From assembly GCA_002319075.1 (NCBI GenBank), contig NVQB01000001.1:4464001-4528000 (forward strand): a DNA stretch of 64,000 nucleotides, written 5' to 3'. Below are positions 53,631-61,219 of this stretch, piece by piece. The translations under genes were made by a program, and so were the position numbers. The notes below the pieces were generated by a model, which made no database searches, was not told the DNA's origin, and saw only the letters and a program-made list of their open reading frames with translations. This DNA is from Sphingobacteriaceae bacterium. GTDB taxonomy: Bacteria > Bacteroidota > Bacteroidia > B-17B0 > Aurantibacillaceae. Within the stretch, counting starts at the first letter, position 1. Every line of letters starts with the position of its first letter.

Positions 53631-54407
53631 ATGGCAAAATTAGACGGCATTATAAAATTTACCGGAACGATAGACGGTATTACTTTTTATAACAGCAAGT
53701 ATGGCTGGCTGGCCCGCAAGAAGGGCGGACCGGACCCGGATAAAATGAAAACAGACAAAAGGTTTGTTCGCGTGAGAGAGAATGGAAAGGAATTCGGAGC
53801 TTGCGGAAAAGCTGCTGGTCAGGTGCGAAGAGCATTGGCCTTGTATCTTGGTACGAGGCGTGATCCACAGTTGATCGGGCGGCTCACTAAAAGTTTCATC
53901 AAAATTAAAAATATGGACACCGTATCGAAACGTGGTTTACGTTCGATAGAAGTGGGCTTAACTCAACAGGCAGCAAGAGATCTATTTAAGGGATTTAATT
54001 TTAACGGGTCGCTGGCACTCGCTGAGGTTTTAAAAGCCTCTTATACTTTTGATATGGCTGCAGGGACTTTTTCAGTGAAAGGCTTGCAGCCTAAACTACA
54101 CATAGTTGCCCCGAAAGGCGCGACGCACATTGTGTTTAAATCTATTTTAGTGTGCGTGGATGTAAGTAAAAATGCCACGGCTGTGCAGGAAAGTGAGGAA
54201 GTGCGCGTGAGTTTAAAAAGTACAAAAAGCAATTTACTCTTAGCCGCCGAGCCGCTGTTAATGAAACAAGGAATTCGCCTGTTGGTTTTAAAGTTGAGTT
54301 TTGAGCAAGAGATCAATAAAACCTTTTATCCTATTAAAAGCCTGAGTCACTCGGTATTGGAGCTGCTAGACACCGACGTTGTAAGCAAACCCCTGCGTTT
54401 AAAGTGA
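53631..54407 (+). CDS. Conserved Bacteroidota hypothetical protein (258 aa)
   Basis: This 258-residue protein opens with a motif I recognise from Bacteroidota hypothetical families: MAKLDGIIKFTGTIDGITFY followed by SKYGWLARKKGGPDPDKMKTD, where the GTIDGITFY and LARKKGG parts are shared across members. The remaining two thirds are beta-rich with no known domain, no signal peptide and no membrane helix. Such genes often appear in several copies per genome, which hints at mobility or a phage-related origin, but no function is known. It is preceded by a structured intergenic region and followed by the tRNA. Confidence 0.65.
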   Translation: MAKLDGIIKFTGTIDGITFYNSKYGWLARKKGGPDPDKMKTDKRFVRVRENGKEFGACGKAAGQVRRALALYLGTRRDPQLIGRLTKSFIKIKNMDTVSKRGLRSIEVGLTQQAARDLFKGFNFNGSLALAEVLKASYTFDMAAGTFSVKGLQPKLHIVAPKGATHIVFKSILVCVDVSKNATAVQESEEVRVSLKSTKSNLLLAAEPLLMKQGIRLLVLKLSFEQEINKTFYPIKSLSHSVLELLDTDVVSKPLRLK

Positions 54408-54476
54408 GTTTGCAGAAAGTTACTTCGGAAAAGTTTGCCCGAAGTGCCGGCTAATTTCAGAATTGTTAATAATTAA

Positions 54477-54508
54477 TTTGCATAGTACCGAAACTAGTAG
54501 TATATTTG
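54477..54508 (+). promoter_or_regulatory. Promoter of the initiator tRNA gene
   Basis: TTTG at 54477-54480, a 20-bp spacer and TATATTTG at 54501-54508 match the -33/-7 consensus well. The transcript would start near 54514, about 67 nt before the tRNA. The leader contains a 7-bp inverted repeat (CCGAATT and AATTCGG). Confidence 0.7.
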
Positions 54509-54580
54509 CACTCCGAATTTGATACCTCAATTATAATTCGGGACACACTAAGTTTGTAAATCACAAAATTTAAGATATAG

Positions 54581-54655
<75 letters not shown>

Positions 54656-54660
54656 AAGGA

Positions 54661-54690
54661 AACCTTTCAGCTTCGCTGAAAGGTTTTTTA
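54661..54690 (+). terminator. Terminator of the tRNA-fMet gene
   Basis: AACCTTTCAGC and GCTGAAAGGTT form a perfect 11-bp stem with a TTC loop, followed by a T-run. It starts six bases after the tRNA CCA. Confidence 0.92.
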
Positions 54691-54740
54691 ATTTTACATC
54701 AAGCCGCAAGCGAGCTTGCAGGTGAAGATGGAAAATTAAA

Positions 54741-54775
54741 AAACCAAGCCTTGCTCCTTCAGCAAGGCTTGGTTT
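54741..54775. repeat. Perfect 15-bp inverted repeat downstream of the tRNA
   Basis: AAACCAAGCCTTGCT and its exact complement enclose CCTTC. It may act as a terminator for minus-strand transcription (A-run on its left) or be part of a mobile or recombination structure between the two copies of the tRNA 3' end. Confidence 0.75.
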
Positions 54776-54812
54776 CATTTGGTAAAGCCCTTCCCTAAGG
54801 ATCAGCGAAGCT

Positions 54813-54829
54813 AATCCATCTCCCGCTAC
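54813..54829 (+). repeat. 17-bp copy of the tRNA-fMet 3' end (att-like)
   Basis: AATCCATCTCCCGCTAC is identical to 54637-54653, the T-arm and 3' acceptor half of the tRNA, in the same orientation. The two copies are 176 bp apart start to start. Direct repeats of a tRNA 3' end are the usual result of site-specific integration by tyrosine recombinases, or of deletion within a tandem tRNA array. An 11-bp inverted repeat (54669-54679 with 54802-54812) ends immediately before this copy. Confidence 0.8.
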
Positions 54830-54867
54830 TTGAAGGATAATGGCAGTTATTGGCCGGTATTGAAGAT

Positions 54868-54895
54868 AAAGTCACCTATTGGTGACCTTTTTTTA
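54868..54895 (+). terminator. Rho-independent terminator beyond the tRNA repeat
   Basis: AAAGTCACC and GGTGACCTTT pair over nine bases around TATT, followed by T residues. No gene directly precedes it on the plus strand except the tRNA region, so it may be the terminator of a lost gene. Confidence 0.8.
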
Positions 54896-54952
54896 TGAAT
54901 ATGATCTCATCAAAACTTCAGTTTCCTAAATTATTTTTCCAGTTCATGATTA

Positions 54953-55780
54953 TTATTTCAACCGATTCCTGTATTCACTCGGTGTCATCCCTAGTAGCTT
55001 TTTTACATATCTCGTAAAAAAAGACCGGGTGGAGAAATTCATCTCGTCTGCAATTTCCGAAATATTTAATTTCTCATTTTCAAGAAATCTTTTGATTCTT
55101 TCAATTGTGTGCCGTTGAATCCAATCTGATGCTGTGATTCCGGTATTTTGCTTACTAACATAGTTTAGATACTTTGGTGTAATATTCAATTTATCTGCGT
55201 AAAACTTAACTTCTCGGTTCCTTGTGCTGTGCTCAAGCATCAACTCCATAAACCTTTCATATAAAGTTCCGCTATGAACTGAGCGCTTCCTACGCTCATA
55301 ATTGTTTGCAAATGTGTGCCACATGTCAAGAATAAATAGCTGCATTTGACGTCGTAAAACTTCTTCATAGAACCGATGAGTCTTTTCTAAATAACGCTCA
55401 TTCAAAGATCGAAAATTCAAAAGGACTTTTTCTTGATCCTTTTCGTCGTCTAAATGCAACACCGGATTCTGACTGGAATATAAAAAAGCGTCCATGCTCA
55501 GCTTTTGATCAGGAATATTCTCATTTAGAAAATTCATTTCAACGAGCAGAACTTTTGCTTTGAAATTCTTAGAAAACCTGAAATCACTGGATTTGCTGTT
55601 CGCGAAGAAAAAAACAAATCCTCCACCTTCACATGTATATGGCCTGTCATTAAAAGTAAAACTGAATTTTCCTGCCAGACAAATAATATGTGTATGAAAC
55701 TGATGGGATAAATACCCTGGAAATTTTATATTCCTGTTCGCTTCTAAGACCAGTATTCTTGGCGAGGTTTCCTTATTCAT
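54953..55780 (-). CDS. AraC family transcriptional regulator
   Basis: This 275-residue regulator has an N-terminal cupin-like ligand-binding region (HQFHTHIICLAGKFSFTFNDRPYTCEGG) and a C-terminal double helix-turn-helix DNA-binding domain. The second helix-turn-helix reads NISEIADEMNFSTRSFFTRYVKK, followed by the conserved MTPSEYRNR motif. It is transcribed divergently from an acetyltransferase/hydrolase pair and probably regulates them, sensing a small organic ligand. The -7 box TATCTTTG (55805 to 55798, minus strand) is 18 bases upstream of the start. Confidence 0.9.
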   Translation of the reverse strand: MNKETSPRILVLEANRNIKFPGYLSHQFHTHIICLAGKFSFTFNDRPYTCEGGGFVFFFANSKSSDFRFSKNFKAKVLLVEMNFLNENIPDQKLSMDAFLYSSQNPVLHLDDEKDQEKVLLNFRSLNERYLEKTHRFYEEVLRRQMQLFILDMWHTFANNYERRKRSVHSGTLYERFMELMLEHSTRNREVKFYADKLNITPKYLNYVSKQNTGITASDWIQRHTIERIKRFLENEKLNISEIADEMNFSTRSFFTRYVKKLLGMTPSEYRNRLK

Positions 55781-55797
55781 GGATTAACAGACTTTCA

Positions 55798-55805
55798 CAA
55801 AGATA
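55798..55805 (-). promoter_or_regulatory. -7 box of the AraC regulator gene
   Basis: CAAAGATA on the plus strand reads TATCTTTG on the minus strand, an exact TAnnTTTG. GTCA and TGAC half-sites overlap and flank it at 55807-55818, a possible operator. Confidence 0.4.
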
Positions 55806-55888
55806 AGTCATTTGTGACATTATGTGCTCTTAAAGTGTAACTTATTACGCATTTAATCTCCCGATCTTCGTGTTAGAAAGTTAGAAAA

Positions 55889-56452
55889 ATGGAAATTCAG
55901 AAAAATATTTTTACGCGGCTACTTAGCGGGCAGTCGGTTCCGTTCACTGATCCCCATTATAGCAGCATTATAGAGAGTTGTAATGAAACCAGAAAGATCC
56001 TGATTCAGATGAACGCGGCAGCCACGCGACAAGAAATTCATCAGTTATTGAGCGACATAACAGGTTCCTCTATTGATGCCACGACAACGATTTTCCCTCC
56101 GTTTCAAATAAATTACGGAAAGCATACCAAAATTGGAAAGAATGTATTTATCAATTTTGATTGCACATTCCTGGATTTAGGTGGCATTGTTATAGAGGAT
56201 AATGTGATGATCGCTCCTAAAGTAAGTCTATTAACTGAAGGACACCCTACAGGAATTAAAGATAGACAGATGCTGACTGTAGGTAAAATTATAATAAGAA
56301 AGAATGCGTGGATTGGAGCTAACGCAACTATTTTGCAGGGAGTAACTATCGGTGAAAACTCAGTTGTTGCGGCAGGAGCAGTAGTATCGGAGGATGTTCC
56401 CAGTAATACGATTGTAGGTGGAATTCCTGCAAAAATTTTAAAAACAATTTAA
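55889..56452 (+). CDS. Sugar O-acetyltransferase (hexapeptide repeat, MaaT/LacA type)
   Basis: This 187-residue trimeric left-handed parallel beta-helix acetyltransferase is of the maltose/galactoside acetyltransferase group. The helix is encoded by hexapeptide repeats including [35 protein letters not shown], and [33 protein letters not shown]. The His of LTEGHP is the expected catalytic base. Members acetylate sugars or small hydroxylated compounds with acetyl-CoA. It lies 10 bp upstream of a hydrolase gene and is divergent from the AraC regulator, suggesting a small regulated module. Confidence 0.9.
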   Translation: MEIQKNIFTRLLSGQSVPFTDPHYSSIIESCNETRKILIQMNAAATRQEIHQLLSDITGSSIDATTTIFPPFQINYGKHTKIGKNVFINFDCTFLDLGGIVIEDNVMIAPKVSLLTEGHPTGIKDRQMLTVGKIIIRKNAWIGANATILQGVTIGENSVVAAGAVVSEDVPSNTIVGGIPAKILKTI

Positions 56453-56462
56453 ACACAAGTAA

Positions 56463-57503
56463 ATGAAAAAAGCTTTGGTAATTGCAGTGGCGTTTCTAAT
56501 AGTAGGGAGCACATCTGCACAAAATGTAAAATCAAAATCTGAAAAAATGAATAAAGAAGAGCATTACACTTTTACGTTAAGTGATAAAGTAACCCGTCAA
56601 AAAGTTAAATTTAAGAACCGTTATGGGATTGAACTTTCTGGTGACTTATATATGCCTAAAAATAGTGATGAAAAAAAACTTCCTGCTCTGGCAATTAGCG
56701 GGCCTTTTGGCGCGGTAAAAGAACAGTCGTCAGGGCTCTATGCTAATCAAATGGCAGAACGAGGATTTATTGCGATCGCTTTTGACCCCTCTTATACCGG
56801 TGAAAGTAGTGGTGAACCTCGTAATGTGGCTTCTCCAGATATTAATACGGAAGATTTTAGTGCTGCTGTAGATTTTATAGGTCTTCAAAAAAATGTGGAC
56901 AGAGAGAAAATTGGGATTATAGGTATCTGTGGTTTTGGCGGTTTTGCATTAAACGCAACAGCGGTTGACAAGCGAGTAAAAGCTGTTGTTGCTTCTAATA
57001 TGTATGATATGACAAGGGTAATGTCTAAAGGATATAATGATGCTGTAAATTTAGAACAACGCACCCAAACTCTAAAACAATTAGGGCAGCAGAGGTGGAA
57101 AGATGCTGAAAATGGCACATTTGCTTATGGACCAGAGGGCAATAAAGCATTGAAAGGTGATGAACCACAATTTTTAAAAGAGTATTATGATTATTATCGT
57201 ACGCCACGAGGTTTTCATAAGCGTTCGGTAAATTCTGGAAATTCCTGGACATCAACTACGCCTTTATCGTTTATGAACATGCCTATCTTAACCTACATAA
57301 AAGAAATATCACCCAGACCGGTTTTAATTATTGCAGGAGAAAAAGCACACTCACTATATTTTAGCGAAACAGCTTTTGCTGATGCAAACGAGCCAAAAGA
57401 ACTAATGATCATTCCGAATGCAGTTCACACAGATTTATATGATAAGGTAGATGTTATTCCCTTTGATAAGTTAGCTACATTCTTTAATCAAAATTTGAAA
57501 TAA
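56463..57503 (+). CDS. Secreted alpha/beta hydrolase, YcjY/dienelactone hydrolase-like
   Basis: This 346-residue alpha/beta hydrolase has a signal peptide (about 1-20, ending STSAQN). The nucleophile elbow is GICGFGG around Cys156, so a Cys replaces the usual Ser, as in dienelactone hydrolases. The catalytic His is probably in PNAVHTDLYD near residue 325, and the acid may be the Glu of IIAGEKAHS. The block GPFGAVKEQSSGLYANQMAERGF is typical of the YcjY group. It should act in the periplasm on an ester or lactone; substrate unknown. Likely controlled by the AraC regulator. Confidence 0.85.
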   Translation: MKKALVIAVAFLIVGSTSAQNVKSKSEKMNKEEHYTFTLSDKVTRQKVKFKNRYGIELSGDLYMPKNSDEKKLPALAISGPFGAVKEQSSGLYANQMAERGFIAIAFDPSYTGESSGEPRNVASPDINTEDFSAAVDFIGLQKNVDREKIGIIGICGFGGFALNATAVDKRVKAVVASNMYDMTRVMSKGYNDAVNLEQRTQTLKQLGQQRWKDAENGTFAYGPEGNKALKGDEPQFLKEYYDYYRTPRGFHKRSVNSGNSWTSTTPLSFMNMPILTYIKEISPRPVLIIAGEKAHSLYFSETAFADANEPKELMIIPNAVHTDLYDKVDVIPFDKLATFFNQNLK

Positions 57504-57582
57504 GTGGAACATTCTATAAAGGCAGGTCACTTGTTGTTCTTCTTTTATTTTTTGAAAAATCAAAATAAATCCTGTGCAACAA

Positions 57583-57776
57583 ATGAACAATAAAATAATA
57601 TTTAGCATAGTGATGTTTTCATTGCTATCATTAGGATGTAAAGAAAAAACTTCAGATGAAAATACAAATCTGGAAGGCTCTATTTTTCCACTTATACCTC
57701 TAAAAATACGATTTCAATGACAACCAACAAGGACGTTTTCCCGGATCGTAGTTGGGGGTCTGCAAAAGAATTGTAA
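57583..57776 (+). pseudogene. Lipoprotein gene remnant
   Basis: ATG 57583 opens a lipoprotein-like signal (MNNKIIFSIVMFSLLSLGC, lipobox Cys) that ends at TGA 57718 after 45 codons. A second frame overlaps it and reads on to TAA 57774 with a plausible continuation (TTNKDVFPDRSWGSAKEL). A single frameshift would join them, so this appears to be a truncated, frameshifted lipoprotein gene. It lies in the otherwise empty 345 bp after the hydrolase gene. What it encoded cannot be said. Confidence 0.4.
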
Positions 57777-57827
57777 GGAGTCTTATAATCATTTTTATAA
57801 TAACATAAGTATTCTGAAGCAAATTTT

Positions 57828-57835
57828 TATATTTG
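57828..57835 (+). promoter_or_regulatory. -7 box of the MNT-HEPN gene
   Basis: TATATTTG is an exact TAnnTTTG match 13 bases before the start codon at 57849, which would give a very short leader. No paired TTTG lies at a normal -33 distance. Confidence 0.4.
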
Positions 57836-57848
57836 CTCTGCAAACCTT

Positions 57849-58715
57849 ATGAAAACCGACCTTACCCATCTTCCGGAACACAAGCAGGCCGAGCTTAAAG
57901 CTATCCGGGATGCAATTATCCCCAGGTATGGAGAGATCGAAATGATCATTCTGTTTGGAAGCTATGCGCGGGGTAACTATGTGGAAGATAAATACGAGGA
58001 CAAGGGCATTACTTACGAATACAAATCAGATTACGATCTACTAATAATCACAACAAAAAATGCTCAGGCGGATAGCGACAGCCTGACGAATTCCATAAGC
58101 GGTAAACTGGAAGAACTTAATTTGCCTACGCCTGTGAATCCAATCTTTCATGGGATTGATTTTGTAAATAAAGAACTCCGCGACGGTAATTATTTTTTTG
58201 ATGAAATAAAAAGGGATGGTGTGCAGATCTTCACTTCTAACCGTTATCAGCTGGACGAAAAGCAACCGAAGAGTGCGGAAGAACAAAGAGAAAAAGCACA
58301 AAAGTATTTTGATGGTTGGTTTGAAAGCGCTGATGGTTTTTATACTTTTTTTGAACACGGGATGCGTGACGGAAATTTGAAGGGAGCCGCATTCCAATTA
58401 CACCAAGCTACAGAACGATACTTAGGCACGATTCAATTGGTGTTTACTGGCTACAAGCCGAAAACTCACGACATTGAAGTTCTTAGCAGATTTGCAAAAG
58501 CGGTTGACATGGAATTCGGAAAAGTGTTCCCCCGTGCAACTATTGAAGAACGTCGCCGGTTTACGCTTTTGAGGAAAGCTTATGTGGAAGCCCGTTATAA
58601 CATGGATTACAACATTGGCAAAGCTGATTTGGAGTATTTGAGTGAGCGGGTGCAATTACTTAAGAACTTAACAGAACAAATTTGTAAACGTAAAATAGAA
58701 AGCTTTACCAAATAA
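57849..58715 (+). CDS. Nucleotidyltransferase-HEPN fusion protein
   Basis: This 288-residue protein fuses a minimal nucleotidyltransferase (MNT) domain with a C-terminal HEPN domain. The MNT part has GSYARG at 37-42 and SDYDLLI at 60-66 (catalytic Asp pair), typical of the polymerase-beta-like fold. The HEPN part (about 145-285) is helical and includes FQLHQATERYLGTIQLVF and KAYVEARYNMDYN, but I do not see a clear RxxxxH ribonuclease motif, so RNase activity is uncertain. In MNT/HEPN toxin-antitoxin systems the MNT adenylylates the HEPN toxin, but those are separate genes; a single-chain fusion of this size occurs in many Bacteroidota and may be regulatory. Confidence 0.85.
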   Translation: MKTDLTHLPEHKQAELKAIRDAIIPRYGEIEMIILFGSYARGNYVEDKYEDKGITYEYKSDYDLLIITTKNAQADSDSLTNSISGKLEELNLPTPVNPIFHGIDFVNKELRDGNYFFDEIKRDGVQIFTSNRYQLDEKQPKSAEEQREKAQKYFDGWFESADGFYTFFEHGMRDGNLKGAAFQLHQATERYLGTIQLVFTGYKPKTHDIEVLSRFAKAVDMEFGKVFPRATIEERRRFTLLRKAYVEARYNMDYNIGKADLEYLSERVQLLKNLTEQICKRKIESFTK

Positions 58716-58761
58716 TTTTTCAGTGGTTGATCCTGATTGTTAAATCAAACCAATCAACTTT

Positions 58762-59238
58762 ATGAAAAATAAAAGCGACCTAATTACCGCAAAAGATATT
58801 GCTTCTCTTAAAACCAAGGCAGCAAAGGTTCTTTTTACACCCATTTTAAGTCCACTGGAACTGACCGCTCTCAATAAAAAGTGGCAACCCTTCACTTACA
58901 AAATTGCCGATCTGAAAATCTACATTTCAGCCCTGCATTGTAAGCATCTTTTAATTTCCACATTACACAAACTGCAGCGGCTAAATGCGGCAGTAACTAA
59001 AGACAAGTTAAGCCAAGGAATTCCTATTAAGCTGCGGGAAACATTTGACGATCCCAAGATAGTTCTTTCACTAATTCCTCCTTTACGCAATAAACTTTGT
59101 AAACTGGAGTGCTACACCCTTTTTTCTATTATGCAAAAAGGAAAAGCGTTTTTCGAACAACATAAATTTAGCGCCGCGAATATTGCGGCGCTTGAAAATC
59201 TGTTTATGAAATACAGTTGCTCTAAACTATTTAAGTAG
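58762..59238 (+). CDS. Hypothetical protein (158 aa)
   Basis: This 158-residue basic, helix-rich protein has no signal peptide or membrane segment. It opens KNKSDLITAKDIASLKTKA and contains ADLKIYISALHCKHLLISTLHKLQRL and the Cys-containing KLCKLECYTLFSIMQKGKAFF. I recognise no family. It lies 46 bp after the MNT-HEPN gene on the same strand and before an array of short direct repeats, so it may be co-transcribed with MNT-HEPN. Confidence 0.45.
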   Translation: MKNKSDLITAKDIASLKTKAAKVLFTPILSPLELTALNKKWQPFTYKIADLKIYISALHCKHLLISTLHKLQRLNAAVTKDKLSQGIPIKLRETFDDPKIVLSLIPPLRNKLCKLECYTLFSIMQKGKAFFEQHKFSAANIAALENLFMKYSCSKLFK

Positions 59239-59240
59239 GC

Positions 59241-59276
59241 CAATAACGCTCAATAACCGCCAATAACGTCAATAAC
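59241..59276 (+). repeat. Four phased CAATAAC direct repeats
   Basis: CAATAAC occurs at 59241, 59251, 59261 and 59270, spaced about one helical turn apart. Such phasing would put all copies on one face of the DNA and is typical of iterons or cooperative protein binding sites. It directly precedes a terminator, so it could also be an mRNA 3' element of the 58762 gene. Confidence 0.65.
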
Positions 59277-59278
59277 TG

Positions 59279-59305
59279 AAGGTTCCGGCAACGGAGCCTT
59301 TTTTG
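59279..59305 (+). terminator. Rho-independent terminator after the 58762 gene
   Basis: AAGGTTCCG and CGGAGCCTT pair over nine bases (one T-G) with a GCAA loop and a T-run. It probably ends transcription of the MNT-HEPN/hypothetical unit. Confidence 0.8.
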
Positions 59306-59377
59306 CTTTCTACCTTTGATGCCGGATTCGTTTTACTGCTTTTGGATTCGACGATCTTTGACGTATTGATATGAATG

Positions 59378-59396
59378 CCCTGCTCTTTGAGCAGGG
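59378..59396. repeat. Perfect 8-bp hairpin
   Basis: CCCTGCTC and GAGCAGGG enclose TTT. Few T residues follow, so it is a weak terminator at best. Confidence 0.6.
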
Positions 59397-59560
59397 TTTA
59401 CTTTTAAGATTGAAAGAAAATAATTAGATTTGAAGCATGACTGCGTAATTTTTTTGCTTTGGTATTTTTGAAAACTGCCATCCGGCGGACTTTTTTTTCA
59501 TGCACATCCGTTGCTATTGTACCTAAGATTTTCCTATTAATAATTTTAAAAATTACGACA

Positions 59561-60007
59561 ATGAAAAAAATAACAATAATTAAGATTGAATCACCCAAGT
59601 CTCTGCCCAGTTGTGCCGAGGTGTTAGTTAACGCTTACAACTCAGAGCCGTGGAATGATGAGTGGACGAAAGATAAAGCGCTCGAAAAATTGATGTGCTT
59701 TTATAACTCTCCTAAATTTCTGGGTTGGATGGCATATGAAAACGACAAACTTTTAGGTTGTTGTGTTGGTAATATTGAACCTTATTTTTCTGGTGATTAC
59801 TTTTACCTGAAAGAAATGTTTGTTTCCTTCGATGCGCAGCACAAAGGTATAGGACGGGAACTTATGAACGTTCTCACAGCTGAGTTAGAACGAATTAATA
59901 TCAACGCAATTATTCTTTTTACGTCATCAGAATTCTTTCCGTTCGAATTTTACAATAAAGTAGGATTTAACGAAATGGAAGGAATGAAGATGATGCATCG
60001 GGGTTGA
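59561..60007 (+). CDS. GNAT family N-acetyltransferase
   Basis: I start this at ATG 59561 (148 residues). The frame continues upstream to 59459, but that extra 34-residue part is hydrophobic and unlike a GNAT N-terminus. The core motif is SFDAQHKGIGRELMNVL, the acetyl-CoA pyrophosphate-binding Q/RxxGxG/A loop, with the preceding strand DYFYLKEMFV and the C-terminal FPFEFYNKVGF. It is a single-domain cytoplasmic acetyltransferase, with substrates ranging from small molecules to proteins or antibiotics. A shared terminator separates it from convergent parB. Confidence 0.85.
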   Translation: MKKITIIKIESPKSLPSCAEVLVNAYNSEPWNDEWTKDKALEKLMCFYNSPKFLGWMAYENDKLLGCCVGNIEPYFSGDYFYLKEMFVSFDAQHKGIGRELMNVLTAELERININAIILFTSSEFFPFEFYNKVGFNEMEGMKMMHRG

Positions 60008-60038
60008 CTATAAAATCAGCTACCTTTATTACCTAGTA

Positions 60039-60066
60039 AAGCCCTGCGGTACGGCAGGGCTTCTAT
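60039..60066. terminator. Terminator between convergent GNAT and parB genes
   Basis: AAGCCCTGC and GCAGGGCTT form a perfect 9-bp stem around GGTACG. A and T residues flank it only sparsely, so the strength is moderate. It sits between the two stop codons and can serve both genes. Confidence 0.75.
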
Positions 60067-60082
60067 TTATCCTTGGCGTTGG

Positions 60083-61030
60083 TTATTTTTTCTTAGCTAT
60101 TTTTTTAGCAGCTACTTTTTTTGGCGCTGTCTTCGCTGGAGATTTTTTGGTACTTACAGCTTTAGAAGGTTCTATAGTAACTTTCGTTTTGTCGATAAAG
60201 TAGCGCTTGGCAACATCCTTAGCAGGTTGGCCGTTTTCATAGGCAACCATTACAGAAGAAATTACATCTTCCTTTTCTTTGTAAGTTGCTTTCTGTCCTG
60301 CTATAATATTTAAAATCTCCTCTACAAATTTGTAAAATTTACCGTGCGATGCTCCTTTTACTTTTTGGTTCTTCACGTGTTTAGGAGTAGCTTTTTCTTT
60401 ACCTGCTTCCTTTGCGGCTTTGATGGCGTCTTCAACTTCCTCCAGCATTTTGGCTTCATCACCTTTAATAGCTTGAATAATTTGTATTACGGCATGTGCA
60501 CTGATCTTTCCGCTTTTGATGTAGTCCCTTATCTTTGCAGGGGCGTTCGCTAATAAGATCAGGTTTTCAATGTAGCCTCTTGCTTTTCCCGTCCGAGCCA
60601 CCACCTCGGTAACCTTCAGTCCGAAATTTATCAGTTGTTTAATCACTTCCGATTGTTCTAACATTGTGAATGGCTTGCCGTCATTGTTGATCAGGAACTC
60701 CAACGTGCGCTCTTCCTCGCTCATTTTGCGTTCATCAAGTATCACCGGAATGCGCTCTATTTTTTTGCCTTCTTTCAATGCAAGGTTTACCGCTCTCATT
60801 CTTCGGAAGCCCTCACGTAAATATATTTTACCATCCTTATCGGTAAAAGCTTTTACAGGGTTGCGTACTCCGTTCTGAACTATCGAGTTCATTAGTTCTT
60901 CGATGTTCCCGTACTCTTCACGGATGTTTTTCTTTTCATCTACGATCAAAGAGCTTGGCGCCATCATCACATAGTTTTTTTGTTGTACTGTAGCTAGTAC
61001 TTTGCTTTCTGAGTTTTTTGTTGTTTTCAT
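60083..61030 (-). CDS. Solo ParB/RepB-family DNA-binding protein with lysine-rich tail
   Basis: This 315-residue protein has a ParB N-terminal domain (about 25-115; LIVDEKKNIREEYGNIEEL, then LREGFRRMRAVNLA at 71-84, the counterpart of the ParB GERRxRA CTP-binding box) and a helix-turn-helix region (about 123-165; EQSEVIKQLINFGLKVTEVVARTG). The last 30 residues are a Lys/Ala-rich tail (APKKVAAKKIAKKK) like a histone H1 tail, suited to nonspecific DNA binding. No ParA partner is nearby. Chromosomal, plasmid and phage ParB proteins all have this fold, and the solo state and tail favour a mobile or nucleoid-associated role. An inverted repeat lies 23 bp upstream of the start. Confidence 0.87.
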   Translation of the reverse strand: MKTTKNSESKVLATVQQKNYVMMAPSSLIVDEKKNIREEYGNIEELMNSIVQNGVRNPVKAFTDKDGKIYLREGFRRMRAVNLALKEGKKIERIPVILDERKMSEEERTLEFLINNDGKPFTMLEQSEVIKQLINFGLKVTEVVARTGKARGYIENLILLANAPAKIRDYIKSGKISAHAVIQIIQAIKGDEAKMLEEVEDAIKAAKEAGKEKATPKHVKNQKVKGASHGKFYKFVEEILNIIAGQKATYKEKEDVISSVMVAYENGQPAKDVAKRYFIDKTKVTIEPSKAVSTKKSPAKTAPKKVAAKKIAKKK

Positions 61031-61052
61031 TTTTTAATGATTTTTAAATTTT

Positions 61053-61074
61053 GTGTACGATGTGGATCATACAC
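61053..61074. repeat. Near-perfect inverted repeat upstream of parB
   Basis: GTGTACGAT and ATCATACAC (eight of nine bases match) flank GTGG, 23 bp upstream of the parB start. It could be a parS-like binding site or a ParB autoregulatory operator. Canonical parS is different, so no binding claim is made. Confidence 0.6.
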
Positions 61075-61219
61075 TGTGCCACGAATCTCTTGTCAGGAAA
61101 GGATTTCACGTCAAATGGCTACTTTTGTCTTTTGGCAGTCAGTGTTTCGGACTTTGTGTCCGCAAATGCGTCGTAAAACATTGGCCAATGGCAAATTAAA
61201 ATAATTAGTATTTTTATAC

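Larger units (their letters stand above)
59239..59560 (+). other. Repeat- and terminator-rich intergenic region
   Basis: These 322 bp hold four CAATAAC repeats at 10-10-9-bp spacing (59241, 59251, 59261, 59270), a terminator (59279-59305), a second perfect hairpin (59378-59396) and a TATTTTTG box at 59463-59470 before the GNAT gene. No ORF is convincing here. Confidence 0.5.

Noticed and set aside
54891-54952. Riboswitch or regulatory RNA upstream of the AraC gene's 3' end
   Set aside because: Only a simple terminator and A/T-rich sequence are visible; nothing resembles a known riboswitch core.
59241-59276. CRISPR array from the CAATAAC repeats
   Set aside because: Repeats are only 7 bp with spacers of 2-3 bp, and no cas gene is present.
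59459-59560. 34-residue N-terminal extension of the GNAT protein
   Set aside because: It is hydrophobic, unlike a GNAT N-terminus, and starts before the likely promoter box at 59463; ATG 59561 fits the family.
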